Assembly (NCBI GenBank): GCA_964405375.1 | Contig: CAYONQ010000047.1 | Coordinates: forward strand, 1 to 20,909 | Direction: 5' to 3' | Length of the DNA stretch: 20,909 bases | DNA from: CAYONQ01 sp964405375 | GTDB taxonomy: Bacteria > Planctomycetota > Phycisphaerae > Sedimentisphaerales > Anaerobacaceae | Shown here: positions 7,126 to 14,943 of the stretch, one piece after another | Numbering within the stretch: the stretch's first letter is position 1 | Layout of the letters: every line of letters starts with the position of its first letter | Position numbers and translations under genes: made by a program | The notes under the pieces: model-generated | What the model was told of the DNA's origin: nothing | The model's input: only the letters and a program-made list of their open reading frames with translations | The model's database searches: none

Positions 7126-8199
7126 ATGATAAAGACATTGCGGATAACAAGTATTATTGTGGCGGTTCTGGCAGCCGTTTTTGTTGTTTTTCCTGCGGTT
7201 TTTGGTGTCCGTGGCGATGAGCAGATAGAGGGATTTCTGGGTTCTGCCGGCTCCATAGAGGAGTTCAAAGAGGCCAGAGGTGATGAAGACAAAGATATTG
7301 GAGACCAGAGTTCACCCCTTGTAAGAGAGGCGGAGCATTTCGCATTATATTTGAATCCGCCTGCTAAGCGGGAAAGAGCTGCGCCGGCTCACGGGCCGAC
7401 GATGCCGCTCAGACCCGCAGGGGCGGTTTCAACCAAATTTGAGCTTTCCGGCACCAGTGTCTATCCATCACATCCGGAGCTTTCGTTAGCGTTGATTGAC
7501 GAGCCGGGCAAGGGTCTGTACTGGGTGAGGCAGGGGGGCAAGGTGGGACACTTAATTATTGAGCAGATAGAAGATGGCCTTGTAGTGGTTCGGGACGGCC
7601 AAAATACCTTCAAGCTGGTCGCTGAAAGGCCTGAGAAGAGAAGTCTTTTAAAGGGCGCCTCACTGGAACCAATCAGGGCCAAACCCGCTTTGTCTGCTTT
7701 AGATAGGCCTGATGTTTCTGTTATCCACAGGATGCCTGACGGCAGAAGAAGACCCCCGCGTAGTCCGGCGGACTCTGGGATAAGCGCCGAGGAAGAGGCG
7801 GAGAGAGAGAAGGTTCTCGCCGAGCTGGAAGCTATGCTGATGGCTATTGAATCCGGCGGGGCCGATTCGCAGCGCGGCGATGAAGAAGATGCAGCGGAGA
7901 TAGAAGGGTTTATGTCTGATATTAAAGCTATGCGTGTGAGTGCCGAGGAAGCGGAAAAGCTGGATGACCTGGGCCGAGAGTTAGGGGACATTGACCCCAC
8001 CCCTGATAGGGGTGGGGTTGAGCCGGAGCCGAATCAGTTTGAGGACGATGGAATCGAAAGTGATGCAAATTTAAGTGAGCCGGACCTTGGCGAATTAGAC
8101 TTTAACGAATTAGACTTTAACGAATTAGACTTTAACGAATTAGACTTTAACGAGCCAGACTTTAATGAGCTGGATTTCAATGAGCCAAACCAAGACTGA
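7126..8199 (+). CDS. gspC: Candidate GspC, T2SS inner-membrane clamp protein
   Basis: A 357-aa protein proposed to link the inner-membrane platform to the secretin. Residues 5-27 are one membrane helix after a short cytoplasmic tail. Residues 104-170 (KFELSGTSVY, LALIDEPGKGLYWVRQGGKV, EQIEDGLVVVRDGQNTFKL) follow the pattern of the GspC homology region: a beta strand, an IID-K type turn, G-x-K-V, then DGVVV-RDG. No PDZ domain is seen. Residues 215-357 are acidic, with coiled-coil propensity near 220-285, ending in six ELDFN/EPDFN repeats. The start at 7126 is favoured by GGAG nine bases upstream. An ATG at 7072 would add 18 residues read from a dispersed repeat. Its place just before gspD in an otherwise complete C-M order supports the call. 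The homology is by eye only. Confidence 0.62.
   Translation: MIKTLRITSIIVAVLAAVFVVFPAVFGVRGDEQIEGFLGSAGSIEEFKEARGDEDKDIGDQSSPLVREAEHFALYLNPPAKRERAAPAHGPTMPLRPAGAVSTKFELSGTSVYPSHPELSLALIDEPGKGLYWVRQGGKVGHLIIEQIEDGLVVVRDGQNTFKLVAERPEKRSLLKGASLEPIRAKPALSALDRPDVSVIHRMPDGRRRPPRSPADSGISAEEEAEREKVLAELEAMLMAIESGGADSQRGDEEDAAEIEGFMSDIKAMRVSAEEAEKLDDLGRELGDIDPTPDRGGVEPEPNQFEDDGIESDANLSEPDLGELDFNELDFNELDFNELDFNEPDFNELDFNEPNQD
7994..8018. repeat. GC-rich palindrome inside gspC
   Basis: ACCCCACCCCT and AGGGGTGGGGT form a perfect 11-bp stem with loop GAT inside the coding region (encoding DPTPDRGGV). Bases 8000-8020 match 8287-8307, after the gene, at 19 of 21 positions, so the same repeat module lies inside and outside the gene. 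Confidence 0.6.
8092..8181 (+). repeat. 15-bp tandem repeat in gspC
   Basis: Four exact units of GAATTAGACTTTAAC (8092-8151) are followed by two diverged units (8152-8181). They encode ELDFN x4, EPDFN, ELDFN. Exact identity of the first four suggests recent slippage expansion. Confidence 0.9.
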
Positions 8200-8312
8200 C
8201 CCCGCACCTATCAGGGTACGAAAACAGGGGTTTAAAACACGCCAGTTGTTCGGAGATTACGTTCACCAGGCAGTGATTATTTACGACCCCTGATAGGTGC
8301 GGGGTTGTTTTT
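8199..8312 (+). terminator. Long inverted repeat with T-run between gspC and gspD
   Basis: CCCCGCACCTATCAGGG (8200-8216) and CCCTGATAGGTGCGGGG (8288-8304) are perfectly complementary across 71 nt, and the right arm runs into TTGTTTTTATT. A smaller ACCCC/GGGGT hairpin is possible at 8286-8305. It could terminate or attenuate transcription between gspC and gspD, or be two inverted copies of one repeat. The A of the gspC stop codon is the first base of the left arm. The rest of the gap to 8542 holds a CCGCCA/TGGCGG hairpin (8343-8360), an ATACCC/GGGTAT hairpin (8442-8457) and a TAATAT (8429-8434) that could be a -10 box without a good -35. Confidence 0.5.
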
Positions 8313-8542
8313 ATTATGATTTTGCTCACTTTTGGGGTTTATCCGCCACAAGTATGGCGGGTTTAATTGCCAATAAATAGGTGGGTTATCAGCTAAAATT
8401 GGGGAACTTTTAGCCCCTTTCTATGTCTTAATATGTAGGCAATACCCGAATGGGTATGCATGTCTAAAAACGTGTTATAAGGGCTTCGGATAAGACGTCC
8501 GATAAGTGCGATTTTCTGGTTTTTCGAACTGAGGAGTAAGTT

Positions 8543-11500
8543 ATGGCTGGAGAGCAGCGACTTAAAACCACTCGTAGAATAGGGTTTTTCTTTTCTGTTT
8601 GCATGGCAATTGTTGTTCTAAGCAGCGGTTTTGTTCTTGCTGGGGAGCGGAAGGCCGCTTCCAGGGCGGCGCGATACAGGGTTTTTTCTTTAAGGCACAT
8701 ATCAGCCAGTCAGGGCAGAGAGCTGCTTGCGGAGGTCGAGATTGGCACGGTTTCACAGCTTCCCGGTTCCGAGGCGCTTTTAGTAACGGCTGACCCCGCG
8801 GAGCTGGTAAAAGCAAGTGCTATTTTGCAGCTTGTTGATGCCAACGAGCCGTTTGCTATAAAGGCGATTTGCCCCGCCTCGGAGGCCGATAGTTTGCCCT
8901 CTAACGATAAAATCGAGGCGGAGCTTGGCGATATATCGATCGGGACCTTCTCCGAGCCGCCGGTTGGTGCGGCGGCGAAAGCCATTATAGATATTCACAA
9001 TGATGCTGTGGTGGCTGTTGCTCCGGCAGGTTATATCGAGAATATTATTCTCGCTATTGAGAAGCTTCGAGCATCGTCGTCCATAATTAGTGATTTGTCA
9101 ACTGCTCAGCGCGCCACAGAAGAAATAAAGGAAGTACCCCAAACACAGAAGGATGTGTTTGAAGTCCCGGAAGCGGGACCCGAGGCGCAAGATATGAATA
9201 GCTCAAACGAGCTTTTCGGCAAGCTTCTCAAATCGCTTGCCGGGGTGGAAGAAGAAGCAATCCAATCCACTGTCCAGAGTATAGAGGATGAGTTTCGTGT
9301 CGAGGCCGAGCCGAACCAGCCGGGCGGACATCCCATCGAATCCGAACTCTTACAGGTTGACGCCGAGCAATTGCAAGAGCCGAATTTGCCCGTCCGTCAG
9401 AGACAGGCCGTAGAGTATGCTGCCGCAGATAGCCCGGAAAAACCAGAAATAGAAGTGGAATCGGAGTTTGCGCCGGAACGAGCAGTGGTCGAGGTTAACC
9501 AGCCGGGCGAGCTTGAAGTTAACGAGCCGGCTGCTGCCATTGTATCCTATGTGCCGCAGCCACTTGACTTCGGCAATGAAATGCTTGAACTGGATTTGCC
9601 CGAGAAACTTAACGTCATAGATTTGTTTGATTTGGTGGGTAAGTATTTGCATTTAGACTATATGTACGATGCCACCAAGGTCAAGGGCGAGGTCGCCCTC
9701 AAGGTGCAAGGCCCCATCAAGGTAAAGGACTTGTATCCTCTGCTTGAATCTGTGCTGAAGTTCAGGGGCTTTGTAATGGCCCGCAAGGGCAATCTTGTAA
9801 CCATTGTCCCTGCTGGTGAGGCCCTGGATATTGACCCTGCTTTGCTTGACCCTGAGAAGGGCGAGCTGCAGTATGGAGATGTAATCATAACTCGGCTTTT
9901 TGACCTCGATTACGTGGATACCACCAGCGCGAAAAATCTTCTTGACGGGATGAAGCTCGGCGTAAACATCACGCCGATTGCCGGGACAGGAACGCTTATC
10001 GTTACCAGCTATGCCTATCGTATGGCCCGCATAGAGGAACTGTTGCGGATGATAGATAAGCCGGGCGCGCCGAGGCAGTTCAGGTTCAGGCAATTAAAAT
10101 ATACAATGGCCAAAACACTTGCTCCTAAAGTTAAGACACTTGTCGAGCAGATGGGTACTATTTCGATTACCATTGCCAGGTCGGCCGAAAGACCGGCGCA
10201 AGTCACCCGCCGACAGGGAGAGTCGACAGCTGCTTTCAGGCGCCGACAGGCAGCGGCCAGAAGAACCACACCAAGAGGAGCGCCCGCGCCGGCTGAAGCG
10301 GCCAAAGCCACTGTGTATCTGGACGCTGATGAAAGGACAAACCGTATCCTGATGATAGGGCATGAAGATGAATTGGATGCTGTTGAGGAGCTGATAGATA
10401 CCCTTGACGTGGCCCAGCAGGACCTTCGGATTCTGCGGTTATACGAAATCCAGCACGTTGGCGCAGAAGAGGTAAAGACAAAGCTGGCGGAGCTTGGCAT
10501 AATCGGCGGCAAGGGAGCGCCTACGAGAATCACGGCTGCGGCCAGGGACGCCAGGCAGCCGGCAGCGGCCCGGCCGGCAGCCGGCGCTGCGGTAAGTGAG
10601 CCGCTTGCGGAAGAGCCGCAGGTGGTAATAATTGAATCGACAAATTCGCTTCTGGTTAACGCAACGGAAGAGCAACACGGCCAGATAACGCAGATTCTGG
10701 CGTATGTGGACAGCCGTACATTTGAAGAGGCAATACCTTATAAAATTTATCCACTTGAAAACCAAAAGCCGGAGGATTTAGCGGCGGTTTTGAATCAGCT
10801 CGTTCAGGAGACTATCAAAGACAAAGAAGGCAAGATTCAACAGGTCGTAAAAAAGCAGGAAGAAATCATCATAATCCCTGATGAAAAAACCTTTTCGCTT
10901 ATTGTCTATGCCAGCAAGAAGAACCAGGAATGGATAGGCAGTCTCATAAAAACACTTGATAAGCGAAGGCCGCAGGTCCTTATTGACGTAACCCTTGTTG
11001 AAGTCACCAAGACGGAAGATTTTGCGCTCGATTTGCAGTTCGCCACCAAGTTCCCAAAACTTCAAACCGACGGAGCAATGAAAGTGGCCGGCTCAATTAT
11101 CAGCCCGTTTGTCGGCGGCACCGGAGAGGTATTTTCTTCTCCGGTAACAGGAACGGCACAAGGTTTCTACAGTGATGCTCACGTTCAGGCCCTATTAACC
11201 GCAATGCAAAAGAAGGGCTATGGTCGTGTTCTTGCAAAGCCAAAGGTTCTTGTTAACGACGGAGAGACCGGGACAATCAAAACCATCGACGTCACAAATG
11301 TTAAAATCGAAACCGTTATCATACCGGAAGAAGGCACCCAGAGGACGACTACGGATTTCAAACCGTACACGGCCGGTATCACGCTGACAATAACGCCTAA
11401 TATCAGCGAGGGGGATTTGCTCCTGCTGGAAGTAGGATTGGACAGAACTGATTTTAAGCCGCGTACCGACAAAACTACTCCACCGGATACCACGTCGAGC

Positions 11501-11857
11501 AACATCAACACCATAGTAACTGTTCCCAATGACCGCACGATAATCCTCGGTGGTTTGCTGAAGCTCAATCAAAGTAAAGGTGGAAATAAGGTGCCATTAC
11601 TCGGTGATATTCCAATCCTGGGTGGATTGTTTAGAAGCACCAAAAATGTTGCGGACGACTCCAAACTTTACATATTTGTTAAGGCCAATATCCTAAGACC
11701 CGATGAGACGCTCGCCGGCCTGCCGGAACTTGAGCAGATATCCGAAAGAAGCAGGGCCGCCTTTGAAAAATTTGAGGATAAATTCCAGAGATACCACGAT
11801 TGGCCTGGCGTAGAGCCCGAACCAATTGAGCCATTGCGTGTCCTGGAAGCAGAATGA
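8543..11857 (+). CDS. gspD: T2SS secretin GspD, long form
   Basis: An 1104-aa outer-membrane channel of type II secretion, much longer than the usual ~650 aa. Signal peptide 1-33 (MAIVVLSSGFVLA). Residues 45-99 (YRVFSLRHISASQGRELL...SAILQLVD) look like a short NolW/secretin-N module and 129-175 may be a second half-module. Residues 185-335 are an acidic, proline-rich linker. N0-like 341-425. Then four secretin-N units: 446-506, 512-622 (Arg-rich insert 546-588), 627-723 (Ala/Arg insert 655-692), 730-806. The secretin barrel spans 810-1052, with QVLIDVTLVEV (811-821), GYGRVLAKPKVLVNDGE (892-908), VPNDRTIILGGL (994-1005) and VPLLGDIPILGGLF (1017-1030). A C-terminal tail follows. ATG has AGGAG six bases upstream. 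A palindrome sits in the linker at 9164-9179. Confidence 0.93.
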   Translation: MAGEQRLKTTRRIGFFFSVCMAIVVLSSGFVLAGERKAASRAARYRVFSLRHISASQGRELLAEVEIGTVSQLPGSEALLVTADPAELVKASAILQLVDANEPFAIKAICPASEADSLPSNDKIEAELGDISIGTFSEPPVGAAAKAIIDIHNDAVVAVAPAGYIENIILAIEKLRASSSIISDLSTAQRATEEIKEVPQTQKDVFEVPEAGPEAQDMNSSNELFGKLLKSLAGVEEEAIQSTVQSIEDEFRVEAEPNQPGGHPIESELLQVDAEQLQEPNLPVRQRQAVEYAAADSPEKPEIEVESEFAPERAVVEVNQPGELEVNEPAAAIVSYVPQPLDFGNEMLELDLPEKLNVIDLFDLVGKYLHLDYMYDATKVKGEVALKVQGPIKVKDLYPLLESVLKFRGFVMARKGNLVTIVPAGEALDIDPALLDPEKGELQYGDVIITRLFDLDYVDTTSAKNLLDGMKLGVNITPIAGTGTLIVTSYAYRMARIEELLRMIDKPGAPRQFRFRQLKYTMAKTLAPKVKTLVEQMGTISITIARSAERPAQVTRRQGESTAAFRRRQAAARRTTPRGAPAPAEAAKATVYLDADERTNRILMIGHEDELDAVEELIDTLDVAQQDLRILRLYEIQHVGAEEVKTKLAELGIIGGKGAPTRITAAARDARQPAAARPAAGAAVSEPLAEEPQVVIIESTNSLLVNATEEQHGQITQILAYVDSRTFEEAIPYKIYPLENQKPEDLAAVLNQLVQETIKDKEGKIQQVVKKQEEIIIIPDEKTFSLIVYASKKNQEWIGSLIKTLDKRRPQVLIDVTLVEVTKTEDFALDLQFATKFPKLQTDGAMKVAGSIISPFVGGTGEVFSSPVTGTAQGFYSDAHVQALLTAMQKKGYGRVLAKPKVLVNDGETGTIKTIDVTNVKIETVIIPEEGTQRTTTDFKPYTAGITLTITPNISEGDLLLLEVGLDRTDFKPRTDKTTPPDTTSSNINTIVTVPNDRTIILGGLLKLNQSKGGNKVPLLGDIPILGGLFRSTKNVADDSKLYIFVKANILRPDETLAGLPELEQISERSRAAFEKFEDKFQRYHDWPGVEPEPIEPLRVLEAE
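9164..9179. repeat. Mini-palindrome in the gspD linker
   Basis: GTCCCG-GAAG-CGGGAC is a perfect 6-bp stem within codons for EVPEAGPE. The encoded PEAG is similar to PAEAGG encoded by the palindrome in gspE (12183-12200), suggesting the same kind of insertion. Confidence 0.45.
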
Positions 11858-11860
11858 GAA

Positions 11861-11895
11861 TAGTTCTTAGTTTTTAGTTTTAAGTTTTCAGTTTC
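11861..11895 (+). repeat. AGTTTTTAG-type periodic repeat at the gspD/gspE junction
   Basis: The 39-bp spacer between gspD and gspE is nearly all TAGTTCTTAGTTTTTAG followed by TTTTAAGTTTTCAGTTT. Degenerate copies of the same motif, in both orientations, fill the gspK/gspL spacer. No Shine-Dalgarno sequence is left before gspE. Confidence 0.65.
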
Positions 11896-11896
11896 A

Positions 11897-13618
11897 ATGA
11901 AGGATTTATTGATACAAACCGCCAAGCGCACCGGCCTGCTTGATGCCGAGCAATTGGCCAAATTTCTTGAAGAAAACAGCGGCCCAGAGCGGCTGGACGA
12001 AATGCTGCTTCGCTGTCCGCACTTTACCGAAGAGGCGGTTTTGAGACTCTTTGCGGCCGCACTTGGGCGGGAATTTCTGACCGATATTTCTGCGAAGCTT
12101 GTGCCCGCCGAATTTATAGAGGCCGTTCCCGCAGCATACGCTCAACACCACTATCTTATCGGCGTAAAAACCGATGCCGATGCCCCTGCGGAAGCAGGGG
12201 GCGAGCTGACCGTAGTTTTGTCGAAGCCGTTAGATGCCAATGCCCTGGACAACGTCTCAAAGATGACGGGGCTGCCCGTCAGGGCGGCAATATCCACCCG
12301 TGCCAATATTACCTCTGTAATAGATGTTGCCTACGAGCAGAGGACCACCGTCATCGAGGAAGTGGCCGAAGAGCTCGATTCGCAAAATCTCGACCAGCTT
12401 ATTGACGAGGTTGGAACTTCGGACGACCTGCTTGACGTTGTCAATCGCCCGCCCGTTATCCGATTAGTAAATGATATTCTTTTTCGTGCCCTGCAATTAA
12501 GGGCCAGTGATATCCACGTCCATCCTTACGAGGCGAAGATTCAGATTCGCTATCGTATTGACGGCATTTTATATGACGTGCTCAGTTTAAACAGAAACGT
12601 TTTGCCGTTGATTATCTCTCGTATCAAGGTTATGGCAGGTATGGACATTGCCGAGCGCCGGCTCCCGCAGGACGGCAGATGCAGCGTCCGGCTGGGCCAG
12701 CGCGAGGTCGATTTGCGTATCAGCACCGTGCCGACCAGCTATGGCGAGCGCAGCGTCTTACGACTGTTAGATAAAAGCACGGGGCTATTTGCGCTGGATG
12801 AGCTGGGACTGTGGGAGGGTGATTTGAAGAAGTTTGACTCACTGCTTAACCGCTCACACGGCGTTATTTTCGTAACCGGCCCGACAGGAAGCGGAAAAAG
12901 CACCACGCTCTATGCGTGCCTGAACAGGATTAATTCGGCAGAGAAAAACGTTATGACCGTAGAAGACCCAATCGAGTATCAGCTTGAAGGGATAAGCCAG
13001 ATGCAGGTCGCCTCGAAAAAGGGCGTAACGTTTGTGAATGCCCTAAGACATGTCCTTCGCCAGGACCCTGATGTTATAATGGTCGGCGAGGTCCGGGATA
13101 TTGAGACCGCCCGTATGGTCATACAATCCTCGCTGACGGGGCACCTGGTTTTCAGCACGGTCCATACGAATGACTCGGCAGGGACGGTAAGCCGGCTTCT
13201 GGATTTGGGCGTCGAGCCGTATCTCGCAAGCTCCTCACTGATTGCCGTGCTGGCTCAGCGGTTAGTAAGAAAGGTCTGTCCGGATTGCAGAAAGCCGTAT
13301 GAGCCCACGGCTCACGAATTAAGGGGGCTCGGATTGGGTGAGTTAGAGAAAAATGGTGAGTATAAATTTTTTGTCGGCTCCGGCTGTGATAAGTGCTTTC
13401 AGACCGGCTATCGGGGCAGAACGGGCATTTATGAGCTGATGATGATTAACGAGGAGATTCAGGACCTGATATACAGAAGGGAAAGTGCCGGTGTGATAAA
13501 GAAGGCATCCCTTAACGCCGGATTGCAAACCCTGCGAATGGACGGAGTCAGAAAGGTGCTTGCCGGCATAACGACCATTGCCGAGGTGTTAAGGGTAACA
13601 CAGGCAGACGTAATGTAA
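11897..13618 (+). CDS. gspE: T2SS assembly ATPase GspE
   Basis: A 573-aa cytoplasmic hexameric ATPase that powers pseudopilus assembly through GspL and GspF. The N-terminal MshEN/GspE-N type domain covers about 1-145. The catalytic part has the Asp box region RASDIHVHPYE (202-212), Walker A GPTGSGKST (328-336), Walker B DPDVIMVGEVRD (390-401) and the His box TGHLVFSTVHTND (414-426). A tetracysteine zinc site (C461, C464, C497, C500) is typical of GspE and PilB. Length is normal. The start ATG at 11897 has no Shine-Dalgarno sequence because an AT-rich repeat fills the spacer. A GC palindrome at 12183-12200 is inserted in frame in the N-domain, adding the residues DAPAEAGG before a beta strand. 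Confidence in function is very high. Confidence 0.97.
   Translation: MKDLLIQTAKRTGLLDAEQLAKFLEENSGPERLDEMLLRCPHFTEEAVLRLFAAALGREFLTDISAKLVPAEFIEAVPAAYAQHHYLIGVKTDADAPAEAGGELTVVLSKPLDANALDNVSKMTGLPVRAAISTRANITSVIDVAYEQRTTVIEEVAEELDSQNLDQLIDEVGTSDDLLDVVNRPPVIRLVNDILFRALQLRASDIHVHPYEAKIQIRYRIDGILYDVLSLNRNVLPLIISRIKVMAGMDIAERRLPQDGRCSVRLGQREVDLRISTVPTSYGERSVLRLLDKSTGLFALDELGLWEGDLKKFDSLLNRSHGVIFVTGPTGSGKSTTLYACLNRINSAEKNVMTVEDPIEYQLEGISQMQVASKKGVTFVNALRHVLRQDPDVIMVGEVRDIETARMVIQSSLTGHLVFSTVHTNDSAGTVSRLLDLGVEPYLASSSLIAVLAQRLVRKVCPDCRKPYEPTAHELRGLGLGELEKNGEYKFFVGSGCDKCFQTGYRGRTGIYELMMINEEIQDLIYRRESAGVIKKASLNAGLQTLRMDGVRKVLAGITTIAEVLRVTQADVM
12183..12200. repeat. GC-rich mini-palindrome inside gspE
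   Basis: CCCCTGC-GGAA-GCAGGGG is a perfect 7-bp stem with the same arms as the palindrome at 5583-5600 (CCCCTGC-TTTT-GCAGGGG). It is read in frame as APAEAGG within the N-domain of GspE. Confidence 0.6.
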
Positions 13619-13623
13619 GACAA

Positions 13624-13676
13624 TATCTCGTGAATCCTGGAACGAAATACGAGATACGAAATACGAGATACGAAAA
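13624..13676 (+). repeat. ACGAAATACGAGAT repeat at the gspE/gspF junction
   Basis: Two exact 14-bp units ACGAAATACGAGAT (13642-13655, 13656-13669) plus a partial third run directly into the gspF start codon. TATCTCGTG at 13624 is an inverted relative. Bases 13649-13665 are the exact reverse complement of 6750-6766 in element copy B. It leaves no clear Shine-Dalgarno site. Confidence 0.75.
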
Positions 13677-14894
13677 ATGCCAAGATATAATTATGTAGCA
13701 ATAGCAGCGAACGGGAAAAGAACCAGGGGCACGGTTACCGCTGAAAATCCCTACGCCGCAAGAAAACAGCTCAGGGTGCGAAGTATTCACCCTATGTCAA
13801 TCAAGGAGATTGGAGCCGGCTCCGAAGGTAAAGCAGCGCTTATTTCAATTTTCACGAGAGCCAGCAAGGCCCAAATCATCGATTTTACCAAACAAATGGC
13901 CACACTGCTCAATTCAGGAATCAAACTGACGGAGGCCCTTTCGGTGCTTACGCTGCAGGTGTCCGACGTGCGATTCAAAAACGCCCTTACCGACATTCGC
14001 GACCGCGTGGTTACAGGAGAGTCATTTACCGACGGCATAAAAGATTACAGTGATTATTTTGATGTTATATATGTGAGCATGGTCCGTGTCGGCGAGGTTA
14101 CCGGCTCTTTGGGCCAGAGTTTTTCGACAATCGCCGGCTTTATGGAAAAGCGCCAGCGGGTCGAGTCGAAGATAGTAACTGCAATGATATATCCCATCAT
14201 TCTAATTTTATTTTGCATTGCAGCGATTCTGATTTTGACGACCCAGGTCATCCCGAAGATATCAGAGCAGATTATCAGCACAGGTCAGGAGCTGCCCTGG
14301 ATTACCAGGCAGATGATGAATGTTAGTTTTGTAATGAGAAGCTGGTGGCTGCTGGTTGTTATTGCAGCGATAGTTGGAACTGTCTGGGGTCTCAAGAGGT
14401 TTATGCTGACCGGCAGGGGCGCATATTTGCGTGACAGGTTTGTACTGTCTTTGCCGTTACTGGGCCCTCTTATAAAACAGCGGGTTGCTTCACGTTTTGC
14501 CTCTACGCTTTCGACGCTTCTCGGTTCAGGACTTGCTATGGCCGAATCCCTTCGGGTTGTCGCCGAGGTTACCGGCAATTCACTTATGAAAAGGGCCATC
14601 CAGCAGTCGCGAGAGAGAATCCTGGCCGGCGCCGATATTGCAACGCCGCTTAGAGACAGCGGTGTCATCGACCCCGCTATTGCACATATGGTCACCGTCG
14701 GGGAGAAAAGCGGGGAATTGGAAAAAATGCTCAAAAATATCAGTAAAAATCTTGAAAGCTCAACTGATATAGTTATAGAAAGGTTGAGTGCTGCGGTCGA
14801 ACCGATTATTATAATTGTTATGGCCGCGATAATCGGCGTAATTGCTTATGCGACGATATTGCCGATATTGGAAGTCTCGGCTGTCAAATTTTAG
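13677..14894 (+). CDS. gspF: T2SS inner-membrane platform protein GspF
   Basis: A 405-aa polytopic protein around which the pseudopilus is thought to be assembled and which contacts GspE and GspL. It has two T2SSF repeats: FTKQMATLLNSGIKLTEAL (70-88) opens the first and FASTLSTLLGSGLAMAESL (274-292) the second. Membrane helices lie at about 169-192, 221-240 and 374-396. VGEVTGSLGQSF (138-149) and VGEKSGELEKML (341-352) are the repeated family motifs. The ATG follows immediately after periodic repeats, with only a weak GAGA-type stretch in place of a Shine-Dalgarno site. The N-terminus MPRYNYVAIAANGKRTRGTV matches the normal start of the family, so the start is secure. Confidence 0.97.
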   Translation: MPRYNYVAIAANGKRTRGTVTAENPYAARKQLRVRSIHPMSIKEIGAGSEGKAALISIFTRASKAQIIDFTKQMATLLNSGIKLTEALSVLTLQVSDVRFKNALTDIRDRVVTGESFTDGIKDYSDYFDVIYVSMVRVGEVTGSLGQSFSTIAGFMEKRQRVESKIVTAMIYPIILILFCIAAILILTTQVIPKISEQIISTGQELPWITRQMMNVSFVMRSWWLLVVIAAIVGTVWGLKRFMLTGRGAYLRDRFVLSLPLLGPLIKQRVASRFASTLSTLLGSGLAMAESLRVVAEVTGNSLMKRAIQQSRERILAGADIATPLRDSGVIDPAIAHMVTVGEKSGELEKMLKNISKNLESSTDIVIERLSAAVEPIIIIVMAAIIGVIAYATILPILEVSAVKF

Positions 14895-14943
14895 AGAAGG
14901 GATTTTAACGCATTCGTTATCATTTTTAGGAGTTTGATAAAAA

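Noticed and set aside
7461..8000. 179-aa minus-strand frame inside gspC
   Set aside because: Serine-rich antisense shadow of an acidic coding region, without motifs.
8092..8181. Regular repeats that might suggest a CRISPR array
   Set aside because: Units of 15 bp without spacers, in frame with a coding region. They are a tandem coding repeat.
8429..8543. Structured leader of gspD as a possible riboswitch
   Set aside because: Only small hairpins (ATACCC/GGGTAT) are seen. I could not match the conserved core of any known riboswitch class.
10015..10533. 172-aa minus-strand frame inside gspD
   Set aside because: Antisense shadow of the secretin N-domains with Ser/Arg-rich low-complexity sequence and no support as a gene.
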